Shown piece after piece: positions 17,215 through 25,541 of a stretch of 51,718 nucleotides of DNA. The stretch is from Polyangiaceae bacterium (GTDB lineage: Bacteria > Myxococcota_A > Polyangia > Polyangiales > Polyangiaceae), in contig JABSRN010000172.1 in NCBI GenBank assembly GCA_013214025.1, positions 1 to 51,718 of the forward strand. Reading direction: 5' to 3'. A model generated the notes under the pieces. The model did not search any database and was not told the DNA's origin. It was given only the letters and a program-made list of their open reading frames with translations. The first letter of the stretch is position 1; each line of letters begins with the position of its first letter. A program made the position numbers and the translations under genes.

Positions 17215-18207
17215 ATGGTGGGAACATGCGCGAAACACGGCCTCGCAGCGGGGGACGATGGCAGCTGTATGCTGTGCCGTCGCGAGGCGGCCGGGCTCGC
17301 TGGCGTCGGAGGTGTCGACGGAGGCTCGCAGCGGCCGCCGCCGACGCGGGCGCCGGATTCCCAGCTCGGTTTCGGGATGACGCAGCCCGTACGGGACGCT
17401 CCCAGTGCCGTCGAGGCCCTTGAGGGAACCCTCCACGTAAATCCCGATGGGCGAGTTTCTGGGGCCGGCAACCGGGCCGCTATGGATGCTGTGCCAGCCG
17501 GAGGGGGTGGCGCCCCGGATGTACGGCGCGACGCGCGGCCCGGGCATCGAGGCGACGCCGACGGCGGGGGCGGTGGATTCCTACCAGCCTATCGGGAGGC
17601 TCGACGGCCCCCCACGGCCTTACTTCGATTGTTGCCGGTATTCGCCATGGGAGGAGCCTTGATGGCTTTGTTGGCACTCCGCCCCGAGCGGGCGCCGCTC
17701 CGTCAGGTAGATCATGCGCCTGAGGGGGCTTTGGTGATGCGCACTGGAATGACGGGCGCAGCGCGCACGCCCCAGAAAACCGAGTTGAGTGACGAGGGTG
17801 AGGAAGGACAGGGGCAGGGATCCAACCGAGGCCTCACGCGCTTTGCGCTCAGCCCCTCGCCGACCTCCGCCGAGCCGCCGTCGACGGACCGCCAAACGGA
17901 TGCGGGCGCGCCCGAGGATAAGGAGGATAAGAAGGCGTTGTCCGATGCGCGCGAGGATGTGGAAGTGCTGCTGTACTACGGCACATGGTGCCGAGTTTGC
18001 GACGCTGCGATATCGTACATGGACGAGAAACAGATCCCATACTCCAGTTTGGACATCGCCGATCCCCTCGCAAAAGAGCAACTCACACAGCTCAATTCTC
18101 GGGGCGGGGTTCCCACCTTCGACATCGACGGGGTGGTGCTGGCTGGTTTCAGTCCGGCTAGATTCGAGGCCGCCATGGACGCAGCCGCGAAGAAACGCCT
18201 CGATTAG
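17215..18207 (+). CDS. Membrane-anchored glutaredoxin-like protein with N-terminal zinc motif
   Basis: From ATG 17215 the protein has 330 residues. C5-x2-H8 and C18-x2-C21 (TCAKHGLAAGDDGSCMLC) form a short zinc-binding knuckle. A Gly/Pro/Asp-rich disordered stretch leads to one transmembrane helix at about 135-155 (LLRLLPVFAMGGALMALLAL). A charged linker follows, then a glutaredoxin-like domain from about 247 with redox motif C259-RVC-262, cis-Pro300 in GGVPTFDIDG and a C-terminal GFSPARFEAAM helix. The CRVC motif is unusual compared with CPYC. The short N-terminal part is expected in the cytosol and the redox domain outside the membrane, judging by charge; this is inference. An upstream extension to 17089 is less likely. 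Confidence 0.75.
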   Translation: MVGTCAKHGLAAGDDGSCMLCRREAAGLAGVGGVDGGSQRPPPTRAPDSQLGFGMTQPVRDAPSAVEALEGTLHVNPDGRVSGAGNRAAMDAVPAGGGGAPDVRRDARPGHRGDADGGGGGFLPAYREARRPPTALLRLLPVFAMGGALMALLALRPERAPLRQVDHAPEGALVMRTGMTGAARTPQKTELSDEGEEGQGQGSNRGLTRFALSPSPTSAEPPSTDRQTDAGAPEDKEDKKALSDAREDVEVLLYYGTWCRVCDAAISYMDEKQIPYSSLDIADPLAKEQLTQLNSRGGVPTFDIDGVVLAGFSPARFEAAMDAAAKKRLD

Positions 18208-18249
18208 GCTCTCGTTGCCGCGCACTTGCCGGTCGCTGCCCGGAGTGCC

Positions 18250-18942
18250 ATGAATCCGAGGATGTTTGGGCGACCCCTTGTAGTCAGTGGCTGGGCGATC
18301 GGGCTGGGCTGTGCGCTGGGGATCGCCGCCTGTGTGGCTCAGCCGAGCCGCACGCCCCTGGGCGGCGCGGAGGATTGGGCCCTGAGCACGACCCCCGCGG
18401 CAGACAAGCGCGCAAGATCGGTGTCCCCCTCTGAGGACAAGCCGGAGCCCGAAGCAAAAGAGCCCCGGGTGGCGAAGAAGGAAAAGAAGAACGAGGAGTC
18501 AGACGCCGGCGAAGCAAAGCTTGCGCTGGGAGGCGACGCGGGAGCTCCCGAGCGGCCCTTCGCTCAATGGGTGGGCCGATACGAAGGAAAGGATACGGCG
18601 ACCACCCGCTTCGGCGGCAACCCCGAGAAGGTGGAACACGACCCCAACGCGGTGCTTCGTGTTGATGACGCCGATGGCTACAAAATTGTCATTGTTGATT
18701 CTAACACCGGGGGCGACATCTGCTCCATGTCCGCGACTCCCGATGGAGCCGTGCTAAAGATTGATGATGACGCCGAGTGTTTCAGTTCAGGGCCAGCGGT
18801 TGGTTCAGTGGTCTCGGGTACGGCCGCACGTCGAGGCGACGAGATCATCTTCGACATGGCAATTATCATCCGGGTGGACTCGCTGGAAGGGGCCCTCGAA
18901 GGCTCGCTGGATTACCACTTCGAAGGCGAGTCCTCGTCGTGA
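18250..18942 (+). CDS. Small envelope lipoprotein
   Basis: From ATG 18250 the protein has 230 residues with a lipoprotein signal ending LGIAAC (C28). A charged Lys/Glu-rich linker covers about 45-95. The C-terminal domain begins with WVGRYEGKDTATTRFGG and is beta-rich (DGYKIVIVD, VLKIDDDAECFSSG, DEIIFDMAIII, GSLDYHFEGE), resembling a lipocalin- or META-like barrel, although no family is certain. It starts 42 bases after the glutaredoxin-like gene and probably shares its transcript. The TTG at 18226 is an alternative start without benefit. Confidence 0.7.
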   Translation: MNPRMFGRPLVVSGWAIGLGCALGIAACVAQPSRTPLGGAEDWALSTTPAADKRARSVSPSEDKPEPEAKEPRVAKKEKKNEESDAGEAKLALGGDAGAPERPFAQWVGRYEGKDTATTRFGGNPEKVEHDPNAVLRVDDADGYKIVIVDSNTGGDICSMSATPDGAVLKIDDDAECFSSGPAVGSVVSGTAARRGDEIIFDMAIIIRVDSLEGALEGSLDYHFEGESSS

Positions 18943-18979
18943 GCCCTGCGGTTCATAGCGGAACCGGCGGGATTTGATC

Positions 18980-19981
18980 ATGTCAGGCCGCATCTCCTTG
19001 GAGGTTCTGACGTCGTCTGGACGCGTAGGGGCGTTTGACCGCGCGTTGCACGACGCTGGCTCGGCTCCTCTATGTCGCGGCTCTGTCAGTACGGTTCAAA
19101 TCAACGTGGGTCGAGTCTGCAACCAAGCCTGTTTGCACTGTCACGTCGAGGCAGGGCCCCAGCGTACTGAGCTCATGTCGCAGGCCGTGGCCGACCGGGT
19201 GCTGGAACTATTAAGCGCGTCCCCGCAAGTGGAGACGGTGGACATAACCGGCGGCGCACCGGAACTCTGCCCGGAGTTCCGGCGACTGGTTGTGGAGTCG
19301 CGTCGGCTGGGACTCCAGGTGATCGATCGGTCGAACTTGACGATTCTGTTCGAAGCCGGTCAAGAGACCTTGGCGGCATTCTTAGCCGAGCAGCGCGTGC
19401 ATATCGTCGCGAGTTTGCCCTGCTACAGCGAGTCGGGAGTGGACGCGCAGCGAGGGCACGGCGTGTTTGAGCCTTCCATTCGGGCGCTGCAGCTGCTGAA
19501 CAGCTTGGGCTACGGTATCGACGGGAGTGGGTTGACTCTCGACTTGGTTTACAACCCCGGTGGTGCGTTTCTGCCGCCAGCTCAGGCAGAGCTCGAAGAG
19601 CAATACAGGAACGAGCTCAAGCAGAACTTCGGGATCGGTTTTTCTTCACTACTAACTCTGGCGAATATGCCGATCAAACGCTTCGCCCACGCCTTAGAGC
19701 GTGACCATCAGATGGCAGACTACATGGCGCTGCTTGAGCAAAGCTTCAACCCAGCGACGATTCCGGGTTTGATGTGCAGCTCTCAAATCAGCATCGGCTA
19801 CGACGGTTTATTCTACGACTGCGATTTTAACCAGATGTTGGATCTCAACATCCGTCCTCGGAGCATTTTTGACGTCTCCAGCTATGATGAGCTAGCCGGC
19901 GCTGAAGTGATGACGGCGAGTCACTGTTACGGCTGTACGGCTGGTTCAGGATCCAGCTGTGGTGGCGCCTTGCTGGATTGA
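18980..19981 (+). CDS. arsS: Radical SAM enzyme ArsS (arsenosugar biosynthesis type)
   Basis: The 333-residue protein has the radical SAM cluster motif C47-NQAC51-LHC54 after QINVGRV, then DITGGAPELCPEFR and VIDRSNLTIL. The C-terminal DUF3641 part contains LDLVYNPGGAFLPP, TLANMPIKRF and a Cys-rich ending (CSSQISIGYDGLFYDCDFNQ, HCYGCTAGSGSSCGG). This layout matches ArsS, which transfers the deoxyadenosyl group to dimethylated arsenic in arsenosugar formation. An ArsM methyltransferase is the usual partner but is not adjacent here. Some family members carry selenocysteine; here the C-terminal sites are ordinary Cys codons. ATG 18980 is chosen over the TTG two codons earlier. It lies 37 bases after a lipoprotein gene. 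Confidence 0.85.
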   Translation: MSGRISLEVLTSSGRVGAFDRALHDAGSAPLCRGSVSTVQINVGRVCNQACLHCHVEAGPQRTELMSQAVADRVLELLSASPQVETVDITGGAPELCPEFRRLVVESRRLGLQVIDRSNLTILFEAGQETLAAFLAEQRVHIVASLPCYSESGVDAQRGHGVFEPSIRALQLLNSLGYGIDGSGLTLDLVYNPGGAFLPPAQAELEEQYRNELKQNFGIGFSSLLTLANMPIKRFAHALERDHQMADYMALLEQSFNPATIPGLMCSSQISIGYDGLFYDCDFNQMLDLNIRPRSIFDVSSYDELAGAEVMTASHCYGCTAGSGSSCGGALLD

Positions 19982-20000
19982 TTCGGCGGAGCTTGGGCGG

Positions 20001-20032
20001 TGCGCAGCTAATGCCCCTGCGCAGCTAATGCC
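20001..20032. repeat. 15-base direct repeat, 2 copies
   Basis: TGCGCAGCTAATGCC occurs at 20001-20015 and again at 20018-20032, two bases apart, just after arsS. It lies in the non-coding gap before the EF-hand gene. No function is visible. Confidence 0.8.
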
Positions 20033-20177
20033 TCAAGGCGCCGCGACGAGCTGGCGATACCAGCGTTTCCAGCGCCGAGGAGAGGGCCGTGCACAGCCCG
20101 TTGGAACTTTGCTTTGAAACGGTCCGTGGACCAAATGTGGACGGCGATGCGGGGGCAGGCTAATCTGAGCAATCAGC

Positions 20178-20414
20178 ATGGCGTGCATCGACCCGGGTCG
20201 CATTCAGGAAGTTCGTGAGCTATTCGGCTATTTCGACGCCGATAGAAATGGCTATCTAGATCCTGACGAGTTCGAGCGTTTCCTCGCCGCCCTGGCAGAG
20301 GGCGAAGCGACGGAGACGCCGACAAAGGTGAGCTTCGACCACGTCGATACGAACAAGAACGGACGGATCGAGTTCTCCGAGTTCTTGGACTGGTGGCTCG
20401 GCCGCCATAAATAG
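20178..20414 (+). CDS. EF-hand mini-protein (calmodulin-like pair)
   Basis: The 78-residue protein consists almost only of two EF-hands. The loops are DADRNGYLDPDE (about residues 20-31) and DTNKNGRIEFSE (about 57-68), both with canonical Asp/Asn at positions 1, 3 and 5, Gly at 6 and Glu at 12, so both should bind Ca2+. No signal peptide is present, so it is likely a cytosolic calcium sensor or buffer. It converges with the aldehyde dehydrogenase gene, ending 19 bases from it, and is not part of that operon. ATG 20178 gives a compact N terminus. Confidence 0.85.
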   Translation: MACIDPGRIQEVRELFGYFDADRNGYLDPDEFERFLAALAEGEATETPTKVSFDHVDTNKNGRIEFSEFLDWWLGRHK

Positions 20415-20433
20415 AACCGGCGGCGGCGGACGG

Positions 20434-21954
20434 CTAGCGCCCGTACATCAGGCCGATCAGCTTGTCGAGGTGTCCCGCCTGCTTGGGGGCGTAGGGGAAC
20501 CATGGGAATTCGGTCTTCCGGCGTCGAGTTTCGATCAAGAGTGATTGTGGGACGGCGAATTGTCGTAAGCCCTCCGGACCGCCGTGACGGAAGCCCAGCC
20601 CGCTGGCTTTCACGCCACCGAAGTTCAGGTTCTGCACGCCGGCCGACAGGACACACTCGTTGACACAGGTATTGCCGACCTCCAGCATTTTAGCGACCTC
20701 GATCCCTCGAGCGATATTTCGAGTCCACACGCTGGAGTTGAGACCGTACTGGCAATCGTTCGCGAGTTCGATAGCTTCGTGAGAGTCCTTGACGACCTGA
20801 ATCGCCAGCACAGGACCGAAGGTTTCCTCCTTCATGATCTCCATGCTGTGATCGACGTTGGTTACGACAGTGGGAGCGAAGTAGACGCCGGCTCCTTCGC
20901 CGGTGCGCTTGCCGCCGATCAGGACGGTCGCGCCCTTTTCGAGGGCGTCCTTGAGCTGGCTTTCGACAATGTTCACCTGATTGGCGCTTGTGAACGGTCC
21001 GTAGTCGATCTCGGCATCGATTCCGTTTGCGCCGACGCGAATTTCTCGGAAGTTTTCCACTACCTTGTCGATGAATTCGGCGGCCACGGCGGCTTCGACG
21101 TAGACGCGTTCCACGGACATGCAGACTTGGCCGCCCATCAGTAGGCTGCCAAAGGTCGCCCCGGCCGCTGCGCGATCTAGATCGGCATCTTCCAAGACAA
21201 TCATCGGATCTTTTCCGCCGAGCTCAAGCAAGACCGGCGTCAACCGCTGACTCGCTCGTGCCATGACTCGACGTCCCGTCTGAGGGGAGCCGGTCACGCA
21301 AATCATGTCGACATGGTCGACCAGTGCTTGACCCGCGGCACCCTCGCCGATGGCTACCTGCAACACGCTGGGGGGCAGAACGCGATTCATCAGCTCTATG
21401 GTGCGCTTGACGGCTAGGGGCGTGAGCTCCGAAGGCTTGATAACGACGGAGTTGCCGGCCAACAGAGCGGGGACGGCGTCGCCAAGGGAGAGTGTGAGCG
21501 GGGCGTTCCAGGGGCTGATCACTCCAACGACTCCATGGGGCTTGTAGACGATGCGCCCCTTTTTGCCGAACAGAGGTGCGGTGCCGACTTTGCGTGTCTT
21601 CAGCCAGCCGGGGGCCTTGGACGCGATGTGCCCGATGTCCATGCATACGGATAGCAATTCACCCACGACGTCGGCACGGGCCTTGCCGGTTTCTCGCTCA
21701 AGCAGAGAGAAAATTTCGGTGCGACCTTTGGCGACCTCGTTGCGAGCTCGCTTGATGTACTTCACGCGCTCTTTGACGCTGAGCTGACTCCAGTCTTGTC
21801 CCGCGCGTCGAGCGTTTTCCACCATCTCGGTGACACGTTCCGGGGAATTGACCGGCAATTCTTCGATTACCGAGCCGCTGACTTTGTCGAGAACCTTCAG
21901 GGTATCTACAACTGGCGGGCGGCTCTCGTCGATGTTGGTAACGCTAGCGGTCAT
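20434..21954 (-). CDS. NAD(P)-dependent aldehyde dehydrogenase
   Basis: The 506-residue length is that of the ALDH superfamily. The motifs are SPWNAPL (Asn150), KPSELTPL, TGSPQTGRRV, Glu245 in LELGGKDPMIVLEDADLDRA and the catalytic Cys278 in GGQVCMSVERVYV. It oxidises an aldehyde to the acid in the cytosol. The overall pattern is near the medium-chain and coniferyl/benzaldehyde-type ALDHs, so the substrate is uncertain. It is the last gene of the tetR-P450-cruF-like-STAS-like run and starts 73 bases after the preceding gene. In that setting it would finish oxidation of an alcohol made by the P450 and oxidised by the SDR. Confidence 0.9.
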   Translation of the reverse strand: MTASVTNIDESRPPVVDTLKVLDKVSGSVIEELPVNSPERVTEMVENARRAGQDWSQLSVKERVKYIKRARNEVAKGRTEIFSLLERETGKARADVVGELLSVCMDIGHIASKAPGWLKTRKVGTAPLFGKKGRIVYKPHGVVGVISPWNAPLTLSLGDAVPALLAGNSVVIKPSELTPLAVKRTIELMNRVLPPSVLQVAIGEGAAGQALVDHVDMICVTGSPQTGRRVMARASQRLTPVLLELGGKDPMIVLEDADLDRAAAGATFGSLLMGGQVCMSVERVYVEAAVAAEFIDKVVENFREIRVGANGIDAEIDYGPFTSANQVNIVESQLKDALEKGATVLIGGKRTGEGAGVYFAPTVVTNVDHSMEIMKEETFGPVLAIQVVKDSHEAIELANDCQYGLNSSVWTRNIARGIEVAKMLEVGNTCVNECVLSAGVQNLNFGGVKASGLGFRHGGPEGLRQFAVPQSLLIETRRRKTEFPWFPYAPKQAGHLDKLIGLMYGR

Positions 21955-22027
21955 GGTGAGGGTTCCTTCGGAGTCTGTAGAGGGGGGGATAGGGGAGGAG
22001 TGTCAAAGCTCGGCGGGAGCTGTGGGA

Positions 22028-22462
22028 CTAGTGAGTGGTTTTGGATTGGGACGCCAACTGGGCCAGACACCAATCGCGCCCCTCTTGAAAGGTAGCGACC
22101 ACTAGACTGGCTTGGGGAGAGCTTTCTACATCGTTTCGCATCCACATGATGCCGGTGAGTAGGCCCCGGAGTAGGGCTGATTCGGTCACAATGGCGACCG
22201 ATGGGTTTTGATAGGGCTCGGGGCCGATGGTTTGTACGATCCAGTTGTGCATATATTCGCGGCCTTCGCGGCCGAGGGTAACGGACACCTCAGGAGAGTT
22301 GACCAGCATGGCGAAGCCCTCTTTCCGTGACATGGCGTCAGCAATGCCGTGGCAAAGCTCTTTGACGTTGGCCATGCTCAAATCCCCCGCCCGGATCTGA
22401 ATGACGAGCAACGGCCATTCCGTGTCGTCAAACTCAATCCGCTGCGGGGACGAATCAGCCAT
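22028..22462 (-). CDS. SpoIIAA/STAS-like small protein
   Basis: The 144-residue soluble protein starts QRIEFDDTEWPLLVIQIRAG and alternates strands and helices: KEGFAMLVNSPEV, REYMHNWIVQTIGPEP, SVAIVTESALLRGLLTGIMW, SLVVATFQEGRDWC. This resembles the SpoIIAA/STAS-like proteins frequent in myxobacteria, judged by pattern only. No catalytic site is visible. Its start overlaps the end of the cruF-like gene by 8 bases, which points to translational coupling and a role in the same pathway. It may bind a lipid or act as a regulatory partner; this is inference. Confidence 0.6.
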   Translation of the reverse strand: MADSSPQRIEFDDTEWPLLVIQIRAGDLSMANVKELCHGIADAMSRKEGFAMLVNSPEVSVTLGREGREYMHNWIVQTIGPEPYQNPSVAIVTESALLRGLLTGIMWMRNDVESSPQASLVVATFQEGRDWCLAQLASQSKTTH

Positions 22463-23333
22463 AGCTCTCGGTCGATTGGGCGGGGGCTTCGGTCGCGGGG
22501 GAGTCTAGCGGCTGAGCCGTGCGTGCGAATCCGCGCCGCAGCATCACAGTGAGGAACGTCACATAACACGCGGTGAAGAAACAACCGGAGAGGAGGATGC
22601 CTTGGATCGGAGTGCCTTCCGGTAGATCCGGGTTGCCCATGAGGTAGAGCGTCGTACTGAGCATGAACACGTACACGGCGGAGTCGCTCATCAAGCTCCA
22701 CATGGGCTGGTGCGGAAGACGGTAGGCGCCTTTTGGCCGGGTACCAGCAGGAATGGTCCAGCGGTCCACGAGCTGATTGAGGCCCACCGACGTAAAGCCC
22801 GTAAACGCCCAACCCGCGTAGTTGCTCAGCGGGACGTCAAAGTGCATGCCCGGAGGATCGTAGTGATAGAGGCTGCCGAGCGCCCAGTAGTCGCCGAGAT
22901 GCGTCACCGGATCCACCACGATGTCCATCCACGTGACGAGCAGTGTCGCGACGAGAGTCAACTTGAGAGACAGCGCTGTCTCCCGACTTTCTACGCGCTG
23001 GATGCCGCGGGAGGTTCGTTCCAGTGGTGAGAGGCAGGTGAGCGCCAAGGAAAAGCCGAAGTAGGTGAGGCAGGTGAAGCTCAATGAGGCGAAGAGCGGC
23101 ACGCCGGCGATCCAGAATTCGTCTTGGAATCTATCGGCATGGTAAATATACATGCCGAAGGGGAAACCCGTACGGATGCTGCTCGCTTCTACAGCCCAAC
23201 CGACGAAGGTGCCGAGTACGAACCAAACGCCGGCTCGCAGATAACCGCGTTCCGCAGGAGCGACGATCCAGAACGCGATTATCAGCAGCACCACGTAGGG
23301 GCGCTCAGTGAACATGGCGGATACGTAGTTCAT
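22455..23333 (-). CDS. Carotenoid biosynthesis membrane protein (CruF/DUF422 family)
   Basis: The 292-residue protein has about seven transmembrane helices. Family marks are GWAVEASSIRTGFPFGMYIYH, GVPLFASLSFTCLTYFG, TWMDIVVDPVTHLGDYWALG and FDVPLSNYAGWAFTGF, with the conserved acidic residues WMDIVVDP. DUF422 proteins include CruF (carotenoid 1',2'-hydratase) and bisanhydrobacterioruberin hydratase, which add water to terminal double bonds of acyclic carotenoids at the membrane. Whether this member acts on a carotenoid or another isoprenoid cannot be told. It follows the P450 gene after 39 bases and overlaps the STAS-like gene, so it belongs to their operon. No phytoene synthase or desaturase is in the window. 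Confidence 0.8.
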   Translation of the reverse strand: MNYVSAMFTERPYVVLLIIAFWIVAPAERGYLRAGVWFVLGTFVGWAVEASSIRTGFPFGMYIYHADRFQDEFWIAGVPLFASLSFTCLTYFGFSLALTCLSPLERTSRGIQRVESRETALSLKLTLVATLLVTWMDIVVDPVTHLGDYWALGSLYHYDPPGMHFDVPLSNYAGWAFTGFTSVGLNQLVDRWTIPAGTRPKGAYRLPHQPMWSLMSDSAVYVFMLSTTLYLMGNPDLPEGTPIQGILLSGCFFTACYVTFLTVMLRRGFARTAQPLDSPATEAPAQSTESYG

Positions 23334-23372
23334 GGGCTGTTTTCCTCGTTCATGGGCTGTCTTGCTTGCGTC

Positions 23373-24716
23373 TTAGCGGGCGGCTCGTCGAACGGTGCCG
23401 GGCAATCCGCAAGTCGGAGAGACGATCGGGATGAAGCTGAGCTTAGGATTCGTGGTTTTTAGGGACCAGCTGTACTCGCGTAGCAGGGTCGAGATGACAA
23501 TTTTCGCTTCCATTAGGCCAAAGGCACGTCCGATGCACAGGCGCGGGCCGCCGCCGAAGCCCACCAGCGCGCATGGGGTGCTGCGGTGTTCCATGCGCGG
23601 TTCCAGAAAGCGGTCCGGATCGAACTCGTCCGCTTTGGGGAAGACGGAGTCCATACGATGGGTTGCCCAAGGCGAATAGATGACCTTGTCTCCGGGCTTG
23701 AGCTGGTAACCCTGGAACTCAATCGGCTTCAAGACACCCCGGAGGTTCAGGCTGATGGGGGGGTAGAGTCTTTCGATCTCGCGGAGTACCGCGTCGAGGT
23801 ATTCGAATTCACCGAGATGGTCCAAGGTAAGTTCGTCATCTCCGACGACTCGAATTTGCTCTTCGATGAGTCGCGTTAGCGAGGCGGTCTCCCGGGTAAT
23901 GCAAGGGAGAAAACTGGATAGGTAACTGCTCGTGGTATCGTGGCCCGCGAACATCAGAATGATCGCCTGCTGTACCAGCTCGTCCACGCTGAGGGTGTCG
24001 CCGTCTTCGTCCTTGGCGGAGATCAGTAGGCCCAAGCAGTCTTCTTGCTCGTCGTTGTTCGCTTTCCGTCGGGTGATTAGATCCTTCAGGTAAGTTTCGA
24101 GCTCGATGCGTGCGCGGATGCCGCGACCGTAGGTCGTCAGTGGGGAGTCGATACGCGGGAAGGCGCTGGAGCCTTTCGCCATGACCTCGTTGAGGTGAGC
24201 CAGGCGTTTCATGTCGCCCTTACCGCCGGTGCCGAGAATCAGCCGAGACATGACCTCGAAGGTGAGGTGACGGAAGCGATCATGCATGGAGCCTTCGCCT
24301 TCGCTGGCCCAATTGCTGATGTGCCGTTCGCTGCACTCCTTCATCACATCGAAGTACTTGCGCACCCCGCGGTTGTGGAAGGCGGGGGTCATTAACTTCC
24401 GGTTCCGGCGGGCGACGTCGCCGTCTTGGAATAGCAGTCCGTCGCCGAGTACGGCGGTCACGATCTCGTAACCTTCGGCATAGGAGAAGTACTCTCGCTG
24501 CTTGGTCATGATCATGCGGTTGGCTTCGGGGCCCATGAGCCCGATCATGCGCTGACCAAATAGTTCGATCTGGAAGACCTCACCGTACTCGCGATAGGCG
24601 TCGTACAAATACTTCCCCGGGTTGGACAGAAAGCCTCGCGGGTTGCCCACCCACGGGATTGCCCGGACGGTGGGGATTGGTTTGCTCTTCGTTTCTACGG
24701 GGGTTGCCTGGGTCAT
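23373..24716 (-). CDS. Cytochrome P450
   Basis: The 447-residue P450 has the I-helix motif FAGHDTTSS, the K-helix ExxR (EIERLYPP), the meander FDPDRFLEP and the heme loop FGGGPRLCIG with heme ligand Cys394. No membrane anchor is present, so it is soluble and depends on separate ferredoxin and reductase proteins, which are not encoded here. The sequence style is closer to CYP110/CYP120-like enzymes that hydroxylate fatty acids, terpenes or retinoids than to typical Streptomyces P450s; this is an impression, not a search. It starts 12 bases after the tetR gene and is likely cotranscribed with it. Confidence 0.9.
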   Translation of the reverse strand: MTQATPVETKSKPIPTVRAIPWVGNPRGFLSNPGKYLYDAYREYGEVFQIELFGQRMIGLMGPEANRMIMTKQREYFSYAEGYEIVTAVLGDGLLFQDGDVARRNRKLMTPAFHNRGVRKYFDVMKECSERHISNWASEGEGSMHDRFRHLTFEVMSRLILGTGGKGDMKRLAHLNEVMAKGSSAFPRIDSPLTTYGRGIRARIELETYLKDLITRRKANNDEQEDCLGLLISAKDEDGDTLSVDELVQQAIILMFAGHDTTSSYLSSFLPCITRETASLTRLIEEQIRVVGDDELTLDHLGEFEYLDAVLREIERLYPPISLNLRGVLKPIEFQGYQLKPGDKVIYSPWATHRMDSVFPKADEFDPDRFLEPRMEHRSTPCALVGFGGGPRLCIGRAFGLMEAKIVISTLLREYSWSLKTTNPKLSFIPIVSPTCGLPGTVRRAAR

Positions 24717-24728
24717 CGACGGGGACTT

Positions 24729-25445
24729 TCAGCTGGGGCTGGTGGGTGATTCGGTTTCGCGAGGGCGAAGCGGAGGGTGAACTAGGTTGTCGGGCAGCCC
24801 CAATACTTTCTTGGCCACGGCGATCGCATCGCGTCGGTGGGCCTCGTATTGTTTGGCGTCCATGGGATTGAACTGACGGCTGCCTGCAAAGGCAGGCATC
24901 GCTGCAACGAAAAACACGGTGGCGCCGGCCAAGGTGCTGGCGATGTGGAGAGGATCGCGACTCAGAGGCTTCAGCAGGCCCTGTTTCTCGCCGCGCTCCA
25001 GGACGTCTTCAATGAATTCGAAGAAGGGACCGGCGAACAGACTGCCCAAGCCTGCCTCACGGCTGTCGGCGTCGCTTTCCGCGTCGGCCGCGACGCGAAG
25101 AATCAGGCGGGCGAAGGTCGGCCGCTCACCGATGAAATCCATCCAGACATCGAGGGCCTCGAGCATTCGGGCGGGCAAGTCCGCCGCGCCGGCGTGGCTC
25201 AGGCTCAGGGCCTCCTGGATCCGAATAAAAAGGTCCGTGGTGAGCCGCTTGAGGGTCTTCTCGTAGAGCTCCTGCTTGTCCTTGAAGTGGTAAAAAATCG
25301 CGGCGCGTTTGATGCCACAAGCCGTGGCGACGTCCTCAAGTCGGGCTCGGTCAAAGCCATGTCGGGCGAAGTGCGTTTCAGCAGCGTCCAGGATGGCTGT
25401 TCGGGTGTCGGCGGCCTTGGAGCGTTTGCGAGTCGTTGAGGGCAT
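24729..25445 (-). CDS. TetR family transcriptional regulator
   Basis: From ATG 25445 the protein has 238 residues. The N-terminal helix-turn-helix is clear: TRTAILDAAETHFARHGFDRARLEDVATACGIKRAAIFYHFKDKQELYEKTLKRL. The ligand-binding helical domain follows and ends in a Pro/Arg-rich tail. TetR proteins usually repress neighbouring genes until a small ligand releases them. The gene heads the minus-strand operon and faces the SDR gene. The intergenic inverted repeats at 25451-25498 are the probable operator for both directions. An open extension upstream to 25514 would cover this operator and is rejected. Confidence 0.9.
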   Translation of the reverse strand: MPSTTRKRSKAADTRTAILDAAETHFARHGFDRARLEDVATACGIKRAAIFYHFKDKQELYEKTLKRLTTDLFIRIQEALSLSHAGAADLPARMLEALDVWMDFIGERPTFARLILRVAADAESDADSREAGLGSLFAGPFFEFIEDVLERGEKQGLLKPLSRDPLHIASTLAGATVFFVAAMPAFAGSRQFNPMDAKQYEAHRRDAIAVAKKVLGLPDNLVHPPLRPRETESPTSPS

Positions 25446-25450
25446 AGAAT

Positions 25451-25498
25451 TTACTTGCGAGTAAGCAAGTCCCACAGTATCTACCAACTCGCAAGTAA
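25451..25498. promoter_or_regulatory. Inverted-repeat operator between tetR and the SDR gene
   Basis: TTACTTGCGAGT at 25451-25462 and its exact reverse complement ACTCGCAAGTAA at 25487-25498 are separated by 24 bases. The first arm also sits in a smaller palindrome, ACTTGC-GAGTAA-GCAAGT (25453-25470), giving three related half-sites. The location directly upstream of the divergent tetR and SDR starts fits an autoregulated TetR operator controlling both. Binding is inferred from position and symmetry. Confidence 0.65.
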
Positions 25499-25541
25499 AA
25501 AAAGGGGCTGCCACACCCCAGGCCTAGGGAGCTATCGACAC

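Noticed and set aside
25455-25541. Extension of the SDR gene through the intergenic region
   Set aside because: It would run through the inverted-repeat operator, and SDR sequence starts only after ATG 25542.
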